Positions 62,848 to 64,000 of a stretch of 64,000 nucleotides of DNA are shown in pieces (the first letter of the stretch is position 1; the number at the start of each line of letters is the position of its first letter). The DNA comes from an uncultured Gammaproteobacteria bacterium. GTDB taxonomy: Bacteria > Pseudomonadota > Gammaproteobacteria > Arenicellales > Poriferihabitantaceae. The stretch covers positions 62,001-126,000 of the forward strand of contig CAMYNW010000002.1 in assembly GCA_947259885.1 (NCBI GenBank). The letters run 5' to 3'. Both the position numbers and the translations under genes were made by a program. Below the pieces are notes generated by a model that was not told the origin of the DNA, made no database searches, and saw only the letters and a program-made list of their open reading frames with translations.

Positions 62848-63624
62848 TCAATTCGTATTAGTTTCGGACAAAAGACTACCATCGAATTGGTGATTTGGCT
62901 GTATGCGTTTGACCGAGTACAGAGTGCCGCTGATTACTCCAATCGGCATCGCAACAAAATTCAAGATTGGTACGAGGGTCAATAGCATTACACCACTTCC
63001 CAGGCCAAGAGCCCGCCATCTATCCTGCTTGAGAACTTGTTTGACCTGGGCAAAAAACATACCGTGATTTCCCATTGGATAGTCCACGTACTCGATTGCA
63101 AGCGTCCATGCACCAAAATATATCCAGGCGAAAGGGGCCACAATATTAAGGCCTGGGATAAAAGATATGATCAGTAATCCCACCAGCCACTTTAGCTGAT
63201 AGATTATCTTACGAAGTTCGCTCCAAACTGTTCGCATCGCCATACTGGTGATTGATTCGCCGCGTTTCGTTTCCAAATCCACCTGACCGTCCATCAATTT
63301 CTCAACCCGCTCCGATAATAGGGAATTAAACGGCGCCGCGATAAGGTTGGCAACTACTGTGAAGCTATAGTAGACAATGATCAGAATCATAATAACTACA
63401 AGAGGCCAAATGAGCCATTGGATCCAGTCAAGCCACGCCGGAACCCGGGCAACTAACGAACCCAACATCGTTTGGAAAATGCGAAGCCCGAACCAGATCG
63501 CTCCGCTGAATACAGCTACGTTGATCAAGAGCGGAACAATTACAAACCGTCTTATGCCTTTTCTCAAAATCAAACGCCCAGCTTCGAACACGAGAGCGAG
63601 ACCATCCGTAAAATTTTTTATCAT
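62848..63624 (-). CDS. cysZ: CysZ/EI24-family membrane protein
   Basis: A 258-residue integral membrane protein of the EI24/CysZ family with several helices (about 24-45, 66-95, 137-170, 200-230), the signature FPYPxGNxG-like DYPMGNHGMFFAQVKQVLKQDRWRALGLG and GLNIVAPFAWIYFGAWTLA before it. CysZ carries sulfate inward. The N-terminal GLALVFEAGRLILRKGIRRFV is typical. It may have no direct link to the formate island. Confidence 0.87.
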   Translation of the reverse strand: MIKNFTDGLALVFEAGRLILRKGIRRFVIVPLLINVAVFSGAIWFGLRIFQTMLGSLVARVPAWLDWIQWLIWPLVVIMILIIVYYSFTVVANLIAAPFNSLLSERVEKLMDGQVDLETKRGESITSMAMRTVWSELRKIIYQLKWLVGLLIISFIPGLNIVAPFAWIYFGAWTLAIEYVDYPMGNHGMFFAQVKQVLKQDRWRALGLGSGVMLLTLVPILNFVAMPIGVISGTLYSVKRIQPNHQFDGSLLSETNTN

Positions 63625-63814
63625 TCCGTCAATGCTCTTTCAGGGCAACTAGAGTCGTTATAACCCACTAGTTTTAAAATGAAAAAGTCTACTCGAAATC
63701 GATCTAACATCTTTAAGTAATCAATAGAGTACTTTTGGATGATTTAAAGTTTTGAATGCAAGGCGAAAAAGCGCCGATCTGAAGCTGCAGAACCATGCAA
63801 CAATGACTGAAAAA

Positions 63815-64000
63815 TTAAACGGTTTTTGAGAATCGGGTCTCTGAAGTAAGACTATTTCGATAGCGATCAAATACCATCGCAATATTCCTAAGCATATAGC
63901 GCCCTTGCTCGGTCACACTAATGTGTTCCGGCCCATAAACAACTAATCCATCGCTGTAGAATTTGTCCAAAGCGGGTAGTTCATCAGCAAAATACAGATC
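63815..64000 (-). CDS. hemN: C-terminus of oxygen-independent coproporphyrinogen III oxidase (partial)
   Basis: The last 61 codons of a minus-strand gene continuing beyond the window. The sequence DGLVVYGPEHISVTEQGRYM then LRNIAMVFDRYR, ending RFSKTV, matches the HemN C-terminal domain. HemN decarboxylates coproporphyrinogen III anaerobically with SAM and a [4Fe-4S] centre. Its presence beside the formate island fits an anaerobic or microaerobic lifestyle. Confidence 0.85.
   Translation of the reverse strand, partial: DLYFADELPALDKFYSDGLVVYGPEHISVTEQGRYMLRNIAMVFDRYRNSLTSETRFSKTV

Overview
The window is bacterial chromosome, most likely from an environmental (possibly marine) gammaproteobacterium. 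This rests on gene content: a Tat-exported formate dehydrogenase locus with DUF3305/DUF3306/DUF6494 partners, DusC, YlqF and CvfB-like proteins, class I PPK2, ACR3 and a REP-associated (RAYT) transposase. Species cannot be named from the sequence. I saw no rRNA, tRNA or CRISPR array.

0-12 kb: a DMT transporter, a YcaQ-type DNA glycosylase and a PLP decarboxylase lead into an accessory stretch. It holds two RelE-type toxin-antitoxin pairs, each with a palindromic candidate operator. Between and beyond them lie three class III nucleotide cyclase genes (one fused to an alpha/beta hydrolase, two to TPR sensor regions) and a complete RAYT element with inverted-repeat ends and a G-quadruplex motif. 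12-19 kb: a sulfotransferase, a nitroreductase-MarR pair behind twin operators, an orphan AMP-forming ligase opposite an acetyltransferase, an EEP-family hydrolase and another acetyltransferase.

19-34 kb: four tiny membrane-protein genes, two SDRs, a 1030-residue ABC-exporter-like protein whose nucleotide-binding domain has lost its catalytic motifs and which ends in a cyclic-nucleotide-binding domain, a secreted protein made of twelve exact 11-residue Trp repeats, a cytochrome P460 gene broken by one stop codon, a DUF3095 cyclase-like protein, a flavodoxin, two metallo-beta-lactamase-fold proteins and several membrane proteins. Cyclases plus a cNMP-binding protein make local second-messenger signalling plausible, but it is unproven.

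34-48 kb is mostly housekeeping: zinc-ribbon protein, DusC, YlqF, CvfB, NRDE protein, 4CL-like ligase, DUF1499, glycosyltransferase, PPK2, ACR3 arsenite exporter, DUF2237, amino-acid oxidase and a second DMT transporter.

48-62 kb is an extended formate dehydrogenase island. TorD-like chaperone, Tat-target peptide, FdhA, FdhB, a 59-residue lipoprotein and the cytochrome b subunit run on the minus strand from a candidate FNR-type promoter. A second minus-strand unit carries DUF6494, DUF3305, DUF3306 and a polyferredoxin, with fdhD divergent. A Rieske-like protein with one ligand replaced, a biotin/lipoate ligase-like protein and an ankyrin protein lie beyond the operon terminator. The window ends with a CDGSH protein, CysZ and the C-terminus of HemN.

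Intergenic DNA is rich in short dispersed repeats (GGGTCAGAG/GTG type and GGGACAGATTTATTT type). Several run into neighbouring genes and supply their last codons and stop.
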